Shown piece by piece: positions 19,335 to 28,786 of a stretch of 60,614 bases of DNA (position 1 is the stretch's first letter; the number at the start of each line of letters is the position of its first letter). The DNA comes from Alphaproteobacteria bacterium (GTDB lineage Bacteria > Pseudomonadota > Alphaproteobacteria > JACAEB01), in contig JACKLE010000010.1 in the NCBI GenBank assembly GCA_024236075.1, positions 1 to 60,614 of the forward strand, given 5' to 3'. The notes under the pieces are model-generated. The model saw only the letters and a list, made by a program, of their open reading frames with translations, searched no databases and was not told the DNA's origin. The translations under genes were made by a program, and so were the position numbers.

Positions 19335-20147
19335 ATGGCGGACGCGCTCATCGAGCCCGTGGCAGACAGGATCCGCGCGGTCGCGGCGGAGGTCATCCTG
19401 CCGCTGCACCGCAATCTCACGGACGAGCAGATCCGCTTCAAGGGCCACAACGATCCGGTCACGGAGGCCGACGAGGAAAGCGAGCGCCGCCTCACGCGCG
19501 AGCTTCGCGCCCTGCTTCCGGGCTCGCTCGTCGTGGGCGAGGAGGCGGTGGCCGCGGATCCCGCCGTGCTCGACCGGCTCATGGAGCCCAATCCCGTCTG
19601 GATCATCGATCCGCTCGACGGCACGGGAAACTTCGCCCGCGGCTCGGACGTCTTCGCCGTGATGGTCGCCCTCGTCGAGGCGGGCGAGACGCGGGCCGGC
19701 TGGATCTACGCGCCGGTGAGCGGGCGGATGCTCACGGCCGAGCTCGGCGGGGGCGCGCATCTCGACGGGCGACTGATCGCGAAGGACAGGGCGGCGCGCC
19801 CGCTCGGGGCGCTGATCGGCGCCGTGCACACGCGCTATCTGCCTGCCGAGCCGAGGCGCGCGGTCGAGGCCCGCCTCGCGCGCTTCGCCAGGAACGCCGA
19901 GCTCTACTGCGCGGGCCTCACCTATCTCGGCCTCGCCGCGGGCAGCTACGACCATGCGCTGTTCTGGCGCGCCAAGCCCTGGGATCACGCGGCGGGCGCC
20001 CTCGCGCTCGCCGAGATGGGCGGACGGACGGCCTTTCTCGAGGAGGACCCTTACGCGCCTCTCGCGCGCGACCGGGTCGGACTCCTCAGCGTACGGAACG
20101 GCGAGCGCTGGCGCGAGATCCGCGACGCCCTCTTCGAGACCGCGTGA
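19335..20147 (+). CDS. Inositol monophosphatase family protein
   Basis: 270-residue FIG-superfamily phosphatase. Metal-binding motifs: VGEE with E70, DPLDGTGNF with D92 and D95 (the usual motif is DPIDGTxNF), and WDHAAG with D217. Family members hydrolyse inositol phosphates, bisphosphorylated nucleotides (CysQ) or related substrates; which one cannot be told here. ATG at 19335 is one base after the hflX stop and the next gene starts 6 bp downstream, so it probably belongs to one operon linking hfq-hflX to the transglutaminase/ATP-grasp cluster. Confidence 0.88.
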   Translation: MADALIEPVADRIRAVAAEVILPLHRNLTDEQIRFKGHNDPVTEADEESERRLTRELRALLPGSLVVGEEAVAADPAVLDRLMEPNPVWIIDPLDGTGNFARGSDVFAVMVALVEAGETRAGWIYAPVSGRMLTAELGGGAHLDGRLIAKDRAARPLGALIGAVHTRYLPAEPRRAVEARLARFARNAELYCAGLTYLGLAAGSYDHALFWRAKPWDHAAGALALAEMGGRTAFLEEDPYAPLARDRVGLLSVRNGERWREIRDALFETA

Positions 20148-20153
20148 GGGCAT

Positions 20154-23100
20154 ATGGGCATTCGCGTCGCGCTCACCCACGAGACGAGCTACACCTACGA
20201 CAAGCCGGTGCGCCTCGGGCCCCAGGTCGTCCGTCTGCGTCCCGCCCCGCATTCGCGCACGCCAATTCTCGGCTATTCGCTGAAGATCGAGCCCGAGGGA
20301 CATTTCCTCAACTGGCAGCAGGACCCTCAGGGCAACTGGCTCGCCCGCCTCGTCTTTCCCGAGCGCGTGACGCGCTTCGCGATCAAGGTCGATCTCCTCG
20401 CCGATCTCGTCACGATCAACCCCTTCGACTTCTTCCTCGAGGAGGCCGCCGAGTACTGGCCCTTCGCCTACGAGAAGGTGCTGGAGAAGGAGCTGGCGCC
20501 CTTCCGCGAGGCGGAGCTGCCCGGCGAGAAGCTCGCGGCCTTCCTGGCGAGCGTTCCGCGCACGCGCATGCATGTCATCGACTTCCTGGTGGCGCTCAAC
20601 AAGCGCCTCTCTGACGAGATCGGCTATGTCATCCGCATGGAGCCGGGCGTGCAGACGAGCGAAGAGACGCTCGCCCTGCGCCGCGGCTCGTGCCGGGATT
20701 CGAGCTGGCTGCTCGTCCAGGTTCTGCGCCATCTCGGCTTCGCGGCGCGCTTCGTCTCGGGCTATCTCATTCAGCTCGTGCCGGACGTGAAGCCGCTCGA
20801 CGGTCCCGAAGGTCCCAAGGCCGACTTCACCGATCTTCATGCGTGGACGGAGGTCTATCTTCCGGGCGCCGGCTGGGTCGGGCTCGATCCGACGTCGGGC
20901 CTTCTCACGGCGGAAGGGCACATACCGCTCGCCGCGACGCCCGATCCGGCGAGCGCCGCGCCGATCTCGGGCCGCGTCGACAAGGCCGAGGTCGAGTTCG
21001 GCTTCGACATGAAGGTCGCGCGCCTTCACGAGGCTCCGCGCGTCACGAAGCCTTATGGCGAGGACCAGTGGACCGCGATCTACGAGCTCGGCAAGGCCGT
21101 CGACGCCGAGCTCGCGGCCGGGGACGTGCGCCTCACCATGGGCGGGGAGCCGACTTTCGTCGCGCTCGACGATCCGGACGCGGCGGAATGGAACACGGCG
21201 GCCGTGGGTCCGACGAAGCGCGCCTACGCCGCCAATCTCGCCATGCGCCTGCGCGCGCGCTTCGCGCCCGACGGGCTGCTGCATTTCGGCCAGGGCAAAT
21301 GGTATCCGGGCGAGAGCCTGCCGCGCTGGGCCTTTGCGCTCTACTGGCGCGCGGACGGCAAGCCGCTATGGCGCGAGAGCCAGCTCATCGCCCATGACGG
21401 GCGCGCTCCAGGCCCCGTCGACGCCACGCTCGCCGAAGCCTTCACCGAGGCGCTGGCCGAAGCGCTCAAGGTGGACGCGAAATGCATCGTTCCCGCCTTC
21501 GAGGACCCCGCGCCCTACATCCTGCGGGAAAGTCAGCTCCCGGACAATGTCGATCCGCTGCAGAACCGGCTCGAGGATGCCGAGGAGCGGGCGCGCCTCG
21601 CGCGGGTCTTCTCGCGCGGGCTCGGCAATCCGGTCGGCTTCGTCCTGCCCGTGCAGCGCTGGCAGGCGAAGGACGAGCGCCAGTGGCGCAGCGAGCGCTG
21701 GCGCTTCCGCCGCAAGCACCTCTTCCTCGTGCCCGGCGATTCGCCGATCGGCTACCGCCTGCCGCTGGGCTCGCTGCCTTTCGTCGCGCCGAGCCGCTAC
21801 CCCTACTACTTTCCGGCCGATCCCTATGCTCCGCGCGCGCCTCTGCCGGAGCCCTCGCCGCGCCTTCCCTCGGGACGGCGCCAGTTCGCGCTGCGGCGCG
21901 GCGGCGAAAGCGAGGAGGAGCGGCGCCGGCGCTGGATGCTCGAGCCGCAGGTGGAGGCGAGCGAGGGCAGCCGATTCACCGTGCGCACCGCCGTCACCGT
22001 CGAGCCGCGCGACGGCCGGCTGCATATCTTCCTGCCGCCGACGGAAACGACCGAAGACTATGTCGAGCTGATCGGGGCCCTCGAGACGGCGGCCGCCGAG
22101 CTTGAGGTGCCCGTGCAGGTGGAGGGCTATGGGCCGCCGCCGGACGCGCGCCTCAACGTCCTCAAGGTGACGCCCGATCCCGGCGTGATCGAGGTCAACA
22201 TCCATCCGAGCGCGGACTGGGAGAGCCTCGCCGCGACCACGCAGACGCTCTATGAAGAGGCGCGCAACTGCCGTCTCGGCACGGAGAAATTCATGATCGA
22301 CGGGCGCCACACCGGGACCGGCGGCGGCAACCACGTCGTTCTGGGCGGCGCGCGGCCGCAGGACAGCCCCTTCCTGCGCCGCCCTGATCTCCTGCGAAGC
22401 CTCGTGTCCTACTGGCAGGTCCATCCCTCGCTGTCCTACCTCTTCTCGGGGCTCTTCATCGGGCCGACCAGCCAGTCGCCGCGCATCGACGAGGCACGCG
22501 ACGACCAGCTCCACGAGGTGGAGATCGCCTTCCGCGAGATCGAGCGCGCCGGCCCGAACGTGCCGCCCTGGCTCGTCGACCGGATCTTCCGAAACCTCCT
22601 CGTCGACGTGACGGGAAACACGCACCGCACCGAAATCTGCATCGACAAGCTCTACTCGCCGGACGGGCCCACGGGCCGCCTCGGCCTCGTCGAGCTGCGC
22701 GCCTTCGAGATGCCGCCCCATGCCCGCATGAGCCTCGCGCAGATGCTGCTCCTGCGCGCGCTCATCGCCTGGTTCTGGCGCGAGCCCTTCACGCGTCCGC
22801 TCGTCCGCTGGGGGACGAGCCTCCACGACCGCTTCATGCTCCCGCACTTCGTGTGGTCGGACTTTTGCGACGTGATCGGAGATCTGCGCCGCGCGGGCTT
22901 CGACTTCGAGCCGGAGTGGTACACGGCGCATTACGAGTTTCGCTTCCCGCTCATCGGGACGATCGAGCGCGACGGCGCGCGCCTGACGCTGCGCCAGGCG
23001 CTCGAGCCCTGGCACGTGATGGGGGAGGAGGGCGCGGTCGGCGGCACGGTGCGCTATGTCGATTCCTCGCTCGAGCGCCTCGAGGTCAAGGCCGAGGGTC

Positions 23101-23483
23101 TCAGCCCCGAGCGCCATCTCGTCGCGTGCAACGGCCGCGCGGTGCCCATGACGCGCACGGAGCGTGCCGGCGAGAGCGTCGCCGGCGTGCGCTACAAGGC
23201 CTGGTGGCCGGCCTCGGCGCTTCACCCGACCATCCCGCCCTCCACGCCGCTGGTCGTCGACCTCGTCGACCGCTGGTCGCAGCGCTCGCTCGGCGGGTGC
23301 ACCTACTACGCGTCCCATCCCGGCGGACGCAATTTCGTAACATTTCCGGTCAATGCCCTGGAGGCGGAAAGCCGCCGCCGCGCGCGCTTCTTCGATCACG
23401 GGCACTCGCCGGGAACGCTTCACGTTCCCCCCGAAGACCGCTCGGCCGACTACCCGCTCACCCTCGACCTGCGCCGGGGCTGA
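20154..23483 (+). CDS. Transglutaminase-like / DUF2126 fusion protein
   Basis: 1109-residue two-part protein. Residues about 1-290: bacterial transglutaminase-like N-terminal beta domain (ALTHETSYTYDKPVRLGPQ) followed by a papain-fold core with the catalytic triad C180 (LRRGSCRDSSWLL), H229 (FTDLHAWTEVY) and D245 (GWVGLDPTSG). Residues about 300-1105: DUF2126, rich in conserved WYPGE, RRKHLFL, NIHPSADW and TGTGGGNHVVLGG stretches. DUF2126 is thought from comparative genomics to act as an amidoligase-like or carboxylate-amine-ligase-like domain; this is inference. No signal peptide. It starts 6 bp after the phosphatase gene. Companion ATP-grasp/alpha-E and second transglutaminase genes follow. 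Confidence 0.92.
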   Translation: MGIRVALTHETSYTYDKPVRLGPQVVRLRPAPHSRTPILGYSLKIEPEGHFLNWQQDPQGNWLARLVFPERVTRFAIKVDLLADLVTINPFDFFLEEAAEYWPFAYEKVLEKELAPFREAELPGEKLAAFLASVPRTRMHVIDFLVALNKRLSDEIGYVIRMEPGVQTSEETLALRRGSCRDSSWLLVQVLRHLGFAARFVSGYLIQLVPDVKPLDGPEGPKADFTDLHAWTEVYLPGAGWVGLDPTSGLLTAEGHIPLAATPDPASAAPISGRVDKAEVEFGFDMKVARLHEAPRVTKPYGEDQWTAIYELGKAVDAELAAGDVRLTMGGEPTFVALDDPDAAEWNTAAVGPTKRAYAANLAMRLRARFAPDGLLHFGQGKWYPGESLPRWAFALYWRADGKPLWRESQLIAHDGRAPGPVDATLAEAFTEALAEALKVDAKCIVPAFEDPAPYILRESQLPDNVDPLQNRLEDAEERARLARVFSRGLGNPVGFVLPVQRWQAKDERQWRSERWRFRRKHLFLVPGDSPIGYRLPLGSLPFVAPSRYPYYFPADPYAPRAPLPEPSPRLPSGRRQFALRRGGESEEERRRRWMLEPQVEASEGSRFTVRTAVTVEPRDGRLHIFLPPTETTEDYVELIGALETAAAELEVPVQVEGYGPPPDARLNVLKVTPDPGVIEVNIHPSADWESLAATTQTLYEEARNCRLGTEKFMIDGRHTGTGGGNHVVLGGARPQDSPFLRRPDLLRSLVSYWQVHPSLSYLFSGLFIGPTSQSPRIDEARDDQLHEVEIAFREIERAGPNVPPWLVDRIFRNLLVDVTGNTHRTEICIDKLYSPDGPTGRLGLVELRAFEMPPHARMSLAQMLLLRALIAWFWREPFTRPLVRWGTSLHDRFMLPHFVWSDFCDVIGDLRRAGFDFEPEWYTAHYEFRFPLIGTIERDGARLTLRQALEPWHVMGEEGAVGGTVRYVDSSLERLEVKAEGLSPERHLVACNGRAVPMTRTERAGESVAGVRYKAWWPASALHPTIPPSTPLVVDLVDRWSQRSLGGCTYYASHPGGRNFVTFPVNALEAESRRRARFFDHGHSPGTLHVPPEDRSADYPLTLDLRRG

Positions 23484-23673
23484 GGAGAGGGGCGATGCCT
23501 CCGGCTCTACCGGGGCGCCATCGCGTCGCGGCCCGCTTGGCCTCGCCCCGGAAATCGCTCTATCCTTTGCGTCCGACTCGCTTTGGGGGAGGCGAGAGCG
23601 CGCGGCACCATCCGGCGGCGCTCGGGGTTATCCATATCGGCTATGCGGCGTCCATCGAAGAGGTATTGCGTTG

Positions 23674-26274
23674 GTGAGTGCTGCTGACGCGGCGAACGGC
23701 CCCCGCGCCGGCGCCGTTGCGGGCGCGGCGCCGGGCACCGGCCTGCCGCCCTTCGCGCGCGGCTACGTGCCCTCGCCGGGCGCGTATGACGAGATGATGG
23801 CGGCGGACGGCACGGTCCGCCCGCATTGGGCGAGCTTTCTGAAATCGCTCGCCATGATGCCCGAAGGCGAGGTCGCGCGGCGCTGGCGGCGCGCCGAGCG
23901 CCTTCTGCGCGAGAACGGCCTCACATACGATCTGCCGGCGGACGGGGAGGGGAGCGAGCGGCCCTGGGAGCTCGACGCCATGCCGCTCCTCATTCCCGCG
24001 GCGGAATGGCGCGCCATCGAGGAGGGGGTCGTGCAGCGCGCGCGGCTCCTCAACGCGGTGCTCGCCGATCTCTACGGCAAGCAGGAGCTGCTCGCCTCGG
24101 GCGTCGTCCCGGCCGCCGCCGTTCTCGGCAATCCGCGCTTCCTGCGGCCGGTCTACGGCATCGAGCCGTCCGACGGGAATCATCTCACCTTCCTCGCGGT
24201 CGACCTCGGCCGCGGGCCGGACGGCTCATGGTGGGTGCTGGGCGACCGCACGGAAGTGCCGACCGACGGCGGCTACGCGCTCGAGAACCGCATCATCGTC
24301 TCGCAATGCTTCCCCGATCTCTTCCGCGCGAGCCGGGTCGAGCGCCTCGCGCTGTACTTCAACGCCATGCACGAGGCGCTCGTCGCGCGCACGGGACGGG
24401 ACAATCCGCGGATCGTGCTCCTCACGCCGGGACCGAACCGGCCGGGCTATTTCGCCGATGCCTATCTCGCGCGCTATCTCGGCTACACGCTCGCCGAGAG
24501 CCTCGATCTCACGGTGCGCGACAACCGGCTGTTCCTGAAGACCATCGACGGCCTCCGGCCCGTCGATCTCGTCGTGCGGCGCGTCGCGGCGGAAGCCAGC
24601 GATCCGCTCGAGGTCGGACGCAATGCGGCGGACGGGGTTCCAGGGCTTCTTCAGGCCATCCGTGGCGAGACGGTCGTCGTGGCGAACGGCCTCGGCACGG
24701 CGCTCGTCGAATCGCCGGCCTTCATGGCCTTTCACGCGCCGCTCTGCCGCCACCTCCTCGGCGAGGAGCTGAAGCTGCCCAACACGGCGACGTGGTGGTG
24801 CGGCGACGAGGCGGCGAAGGCGCATGTGCTCGCCAATCTGCCCTCGCTCGCGATCACGCGGGCAGCGAGCGCCGGCACGCTCGACGCCGATTCGGACAGC
24901 GTGCTCGAAGGGCCGAGCCTGTCGGACGAGGAGATCGCGGCGCTGCGGTCCGAGATCGGCGCTCACGGCTATCGCTACGTCGCGCAGGAGCTGGTCAAGC
25001 TCTCGACGACCCCCGTGTGGCGCGACGGCGCCATGACGCCGCGTCCGATGTCGCTGCGCGTCTTCGTGGCGGCGGTCGAGGACGGCTACAAGGTGCTGCC
25101 CGGAGGCCTCGCGCGGATCACCGAGACGCGCGATACGCGCGCCATCGCGCTCCAGGGCGGCGACGGCTCGAAGGACACTTGGATTCTGGCGGAAGGGCCG
25201 GTCTCGACGTTCTCGATCCTGCAGACGCGCCATTCCGAGCCGGAGCTTCGCCGCACGGGCAAGGACCTGCCGAGCCGGGCCGCCGACAATCTCTACTGGC
25301 TCGGACGCTATGCCGAGCGGGCGGAGGAGCTCATGCGCGTCCTTCTCGCGGGCTACCGTCAGGCGCTCGAGACGGGCACGGAGGAAGGCTCGCCGCTCGC
25401 CCATGTCCTCGAAGCCCTCATGGGCTCGGACGATCCGAGCGTGCCCAAGCGGCCCGCCGGCGAGACCATCGAGACGAAGCTGCGCGTTCTCCTGTCCGAC
25501 CCCGCGGCGAGCGACGGACTCGTGGCGACGCTCGGCCATCTCGTGCGCACGGCCTGGCTCGCCCGCGACCGCCTGTCGCTCGACGCCTGGTCGACGCTCA
25601 ACCGCTTCCGGGCCGACCAGGTCTGGCGCGACCTGAGCTTCGGGCGCGCGCCCTCCGACCCGGGCGAGGCGGTCGGCCTTCTCGAGACAGGCATCCGCAT
25701 ACTCGCCGCCTTCTCGGGCCTCGGCATGGAGAACATGACGCGCAGCCAGGGCTGGCGCTTCCTCGACATCGGCCGGCGGCTGGAGCGCGCCCAGCATCTC
25801 ATAGAGCTCTTGCGCGACCTCCTTCTCGACGGCGATCCGGAGGAGAGCGGGGCGCTCCTCCTCCTGCTGGAGCTCTGCGACAGCGTCATCACCTACCGCT
25901 CGCGCTATCTGACGCCGCCGCGCATCGCGCCCGTGCTCGATCTCCTCCTGCTCGACGAGACCAATCCGCGCTCGCTCGCCTACCAGGTTTCGGCCCTCGT
26001 CAATCAGATCGACGGCCTGCCGCGCGACCGCGAGATGCCCGGTCGCACCGACGAGCAGCGCATCGCGCTCGCGCTGCAGACGGCCGTGCGGCTCGGCGAC
26101 ACGAAGGCGCTCGCGCGCTCGGACGCGCGCCATCGCCGGCCCGATCTCGAGGATCTGCTCGAGGAGGCGGCGCGCGCGCTGCCGCTCCTTTCCGACCGGA
26201 TCGCGCTGACCTATTTCAGCCATGTCGACATTCGCCGTCCGCAGGACGTCGCGCCCGTCGACCAGCGGCCCTGA
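23674..26274 (+). CDS. Circularly permuted ATP-grasp / alpha-E fusion
   Basis: 866-residue fusion. Residues about 30-520 are the circularly permuted ATP-grasp type 2 domain (former DUF404/DUF407): PLLIPAAEWRAIEEGVVQRA, RPVYGIEPSDG, VLGDRTEVPTDGGYALENR, LTPGPNRPGYFADAYLAR, ANGLGTALVESPA. Residues about 530-855 are the alpha-E domain (former DUF403), beginning RAADNLYWLGRYAERAEELMR and including RDRLSLDAW and RYLTPPR. In many genomes these are two adjacent genes. GTG at 23674 follows AGAGG (23659-23663); TTG at 23671 is equally possible. ATP-grasp domains of this group are predicted to make peptide bonds; the substrate is unknown. The 190-bp gap upstream shows no gene. Confidence 0.9.
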   Translation: MSAADAANGPRAGAVAGAAPGTGLPPFARGYVPSPGAYDEMMAADGTVRPHWASFLKSLAMMPEGEVARRWRRAERLLRENGLTYDLPADGEGSERPWELDAMPLLIPAAEWRAIEEGVVQRARLLNAVLADLYGKQELLASGVVPAAAVLGNPRFLRPVYGIEPSDGNHLTFLAVDLGRGPDGSWWVLGDRTEVPTDGGYALENRIIVSQCFPDLFRASRVERLALYFNAMHEALVARTGRDNPRIVLLTPGPNRPGYFADAYLARYLGYTLAESLDLTVRDNRLFLKTIDGLRPVDLVVRRVAAEASDPLEVGRNAADGVPGLLQAIRGETVVVANGLGTALVESPAFMAFHAPLCRHLLGEELKLPNTATWWCGDEAAKAHVLANLPSLAITRAASAGTLDADSDSVLEGPSLSDEEIAALRSEIGAHGYRYVAQELVKLSTTPVWRDGAMTPRPMSLRVFVAAVEDGYKVLPGGLARITETRDTRAIALQGGDGSKDTWILAEGPVSTFSILQTRHSEPELRRTGKDLPSRAADNLYWLGRYAERAEELMRVLLAGYRQALETGTEEGSPLAHVLEALMGSDDPSVPKRPAGETIETKLRVLLSDPAASDGLVATLGHLVRTAWLARDRLSLDAWSTLNRFRADQVWRDLSFGRAPSDPGEAVGLLETGIRILAAFSGLGMENMTRSQGWRFLDIGRRLERAQHLIELLRDLLLDGDPEESGALLLLLELCDSVITYRSRYLTPPRIAPVLDLLLLDETNPRSLAYQVSALVNQIDGLPRDREMPGRTDEQRIALALQTAVRLGDTKALARSDARHRRPDLEDLLEEAARALPLLSDRIALTYFSHVDIRRPQDVAPVDQRP

Positions 26275-26276
26275 GC

Positions 26277-27164
26277 ATGGCGAGAATGCGCTTCGACGTG
26301 AGCCACAGGACGGTCTACGGCTACGGGCAGCCGGTCTCGCTGTCGCACCACCTCCTGCGCCTGACGCCGCGCGCGACGCCGCGCCAGACCTGCCACCGCT
26401 CGGGTCTCGCCGTCACTCCGAGCCCCGACGTCTCGCGGACGAGCTCGGACTATTTCGGAAACGCGACGACCTACATCACGGTGCAGGAGCCGCACACCTC
26501 GCTCTCGATCCAGGCGCGCAGCGTCGTCGAGGTGCTGCCGCGCGAGGCGCCGGAGGCATCGAAGACCCTGGCCTGGGACCAGGTGCGGGCGGCCCTCGCA
26601 AAGGACACCTCGCGAGACGGGCTCGACGCCATCCAGTTCGCCTTTCCCTCGCCCTGGACCGGCGCGTCCGACGAGGTCGAGGCATTCGCGCGGCCCTCCT
26701 TCGTGCCCGGCCGGCCCGTGCTCGAGGCCGCGCTGGACCTCACGGCGCGCATTTTCAAGGGGTTCCAGTACGACCCGACGGCGACGACGGTCGCGACGCC
26801 CGTCGACCAGGTCTTCGCGCTGAAGCGGGGCGTTTGCCAGGACTTCGCGCATCTCGAGATCGCCTGCCTGCGCTCGCTCGGCCTTGCGGCTCGCTATGTG
26901 AGCGGCTATCTCCTGACGCGTCCGCCGGAGGGCCAGGAGAAGCTCATCGGCGCGGATGCGAGCCATGCCTGGCTCTCCGTGTACTGCCCCGGGCAGGGCT
27001 GGGTCGACCTCGACCCGACCAACAATGTCCTGCCCAACGAGGAGCACATCACGCTCGCCTGGGGCCGCGACTACGGCGATGTGAGCCCCGTCAACGGGGC
27101 GATCCTCGGCGGCGGCGCGCACACGGTCCACGTCGCCGTCGACGTCACGCCCCGCGCGGCCTGA
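26277..27164 (+). CDS. Transglutaminase-like cysteine peptidase-fold protein
   Basis: 295-residue stand-alone bacterial transglutaminase: N-terminal beta domain (FDVSHRTVYGYGQPVSLSHH), then the catalytic core with C187 (KRGVCQDFAHLEI), H230 (GADASHAWLSVY) and D246 (VDLDPTNN). No signal peptide, so probably cytoplasmic. Start ATG at 26277 is two bases after the upstream stop; ATG at 26286 is an alternative. It closes the ATP-grasp cluster. In related loci a proteasome-like Anbu peptidase often follows; here the next gene is a convergent TRAP permease whose stop directly abuts this one (TGA/TCA at 27162-27167). Confidence 0.92.
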   Translation: MARMRFDVSHRTVYGYGQPVSLSHHLLRLTPRATPRQTCHRSGLAVTPSPDVSRTSSDYFGNATTYITVQEPHTSLSIQARSVVEVLPREAPEASKTLAWDQVRAALAKDTSRDGLDAIQFAFPSPWTGASDEVEAFARPSFVPGRPVLEAALDLTARIFKGFQYDPTATTVATPVDQVFALKRGVCQDFAHLEIACLRSLGLAARYVSGYLLTRPPEGQEKLIGADASHAWLSVYCPGQGWVDLDPTNNVLPNEEHITLAWGRDYGDVSPVNGAILGGGAHTVHVAVDVTPRAA

Positions 27165-28769
27165 TCACTTCGCGAGAAGATCGGGCAGCCAGGTCGCGAG
27201 GCCCGGAAAGGACGCGACCACCAGAAGCATCGCGATCTGCATCAGGACGAACGGAATGGCGCCCTTGTAGATGGCGAGCGTCGACACGGAAGCGGGCGCC
27301 ACGCCGCGCAGGTAGAAGAGGGCGAAGCCGAAGGGCGGCGTCAGGAACGAGGTCTGGAGATTGAGCGCCATCATGACGCCGAGCCAGATGGGATCGAGGC
27401 CGAGCCCGATGAGCACCGGCGCGACGATCGGCACCACCACGAAGGTGATCTCGATGAAGTCGAGAAAGAAGCCGAGAACGAACATCACCGCCATGACGAT
27501 GAGCACCGCCCCGATCTCGCCGCCCGGCATGGCGGTGAGGATGCCGCGCACGGCGTCGTCGCCGCCCAGCCCCCGGAAGACGAGGCTGAATAGCGCCGCG
27601 CCGATGAGGATGACGAAGACCATCGAGGAGATCTCCGCCGTCGAGCGCATCACGGCAGGGAGGATCCTGAGGCTGCCGAGCCGCACGAGGCACACGGCGA
27701 GCCCGGCGGCGACGACGGCGCACAGGAGGTAGGCGAGGACGATCCCGATCCGGTCGCCCGGCGGGATCGCCTCTCGCGCGATGCGCAGATCGACGAAGGC
27801 GGTGAGCACGAGGACGCCCGCGAGCGCGAGGGCGGCGGCGATCACGGAAGCGCGGCGCAGCGGGCCCGCATCGCCGACCCGGAAGCCGGCGAGGAGCGTC
27901 GCGCCCACGGCGCCGACGGCCGCGGCCTCGGTCGGCGAGGCGATGCCGCCGAGGATCGAGCCGAGGACGGCGACGATGAGCAGAATGGGCGGAACGAGCG
28001 CGCGCAGAAGGCGGCCGGCCACCGGCCCCCCCGCGCCGAGACGCTCCGCAGGCGGAATGGCGGGGGCCGCCTTGGGTCGCAGAAACGCGACCAGGCCGAC
28101 ATAGGCCATGTACACGAGAACGAGCACGATGCCCGGCAGAAGCGAGCCCGCGAAGAGGTCGCCGACCGAGACGACGTCCCGGAGCGCGACGCCCTTGTCC
28201 TCGAGCTCGGCGCGCAAGGTGAAGTCGAGCGAGACTTCCTGGTTGGCCGTCGAGATGACGTCGCCGAGCAGGATGAGCACGATCGAGGGCGGAATGATCT
28301 GGCCGAGCGTGCCGGCCGCCGCAATCGTGCCCGAGGAAAGGCCGGGATCGTAGCCGCGCCGCAGCATGGTCGGCAGCGAGATGAGGCCCATGGTGACGAC
28401 TGTGGCGCCGACGATGCCGGTCGAGGCGGCGAGGAGGGCTCCGACCGCGAGGACCGAGAGGCCGATGCCGCCCCGGATGCCGCCGAACAGCGTGCCCATG
28501 GCGTCGAGGAGATCCTCGGCCACCTTCGAGCGCTCCAGCATCACGCCCATGAAGACGAAGAGCGGCACGGCGATGAGTGTCTCGTTCGTCATCGTGCCGA
28601 AGATCCGCTGCGGGATCAGCGTCACATAGGCCCAGTCGAAGACGCCGAGCAGAATGCCGAGGCCGGCGAAGAGCAGCGCCGTGCCGCCGAGCGTCAGCGC
28701 CACCGGATAGCCGGCGAGAAGAAGCGCGCAGGCAGCGGCGAACATCAGGAGGTCGAGGGATTCGGCCAT
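27165..28769 (-). CDS. TRAP transporter large permease (DctM type)
   Basis: 534-residue polytopic subunit that forms the sodium-driven channel of a tripartite ATP-independent periplasmic transporter. About 12-14 hydrophobic segments; family motifs include AVPLFVFMGVMLERS, ASTGIVGATVVTMGLISLP, GTIAAAGTLGQIIPPSIVLI and NLQTSFLTPPFGFALFYLRG. The insert around residues 200-240 (hydrophilic, then FLRPKAAP) fits the larger mannitol/chloroaromatic-type DctM group. Last gene of the operon dctP-dctQ-dctM; its stop abuts the convergent transglutaminase gene with no spacer. Confidence 0.94.
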   Translation of the reverse strand: MAESLDLLMFAAACALLLAGYPVALTLGGTALLFAGLGILLGVFDWAYVTLIPQRIFGTMTNETLIAVPLFVFMGVMLERSKVAEDLLDAMGTLFGGIRGGIGLSVLAVGALLAASTGIVGATVVTMGLISLPTMLRRGYDPGLSSGTIAAAGTLGQIIPPSIVLILLGDVISTANQEVSLDFTLRAELEDKGVALRDVVSVGDLFAGSLLPGIVLVLVYMAYVGLVAFLRPKAAPAIPPAERLGAGGPVAGRLLRALVPPILLIVAVLGSILGGIASPTEAAAVGAVGATLLAGFRVGDAGPLRRASVIAAALALAGVLVLTAFVDLRIAREAIPPGDRIGIVLAYLLCAVVAAGLAVCLVRLGSLRILPAVMRSTAEISSMVFVILIGAALFSLVFRGLGGDDAVRGILTAMPGGEIGAVLIVMAVMFVLGFFLDFIEITFVVVPIVAPVLIGLGLDPIWLGVMMALNLQTSFLTPPFGFALFYLRGVAPASVSTLAIYKGAIPFVLMQIAMLLVVASFPGLATWLPDLLAK

Positions 28770-28786
28770 CTAGCGCGCTTCCATCC

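Noticed and set aside
23484..23673. Upstream extension of the ATP-grasp protein to an ATG near 23353
   Set aside because: The extension overlaps the end of the DUF2126 gene in another frame and has no family similarity; the GTG or TTG at 23671-23674 with AGAGG upstream fits better.
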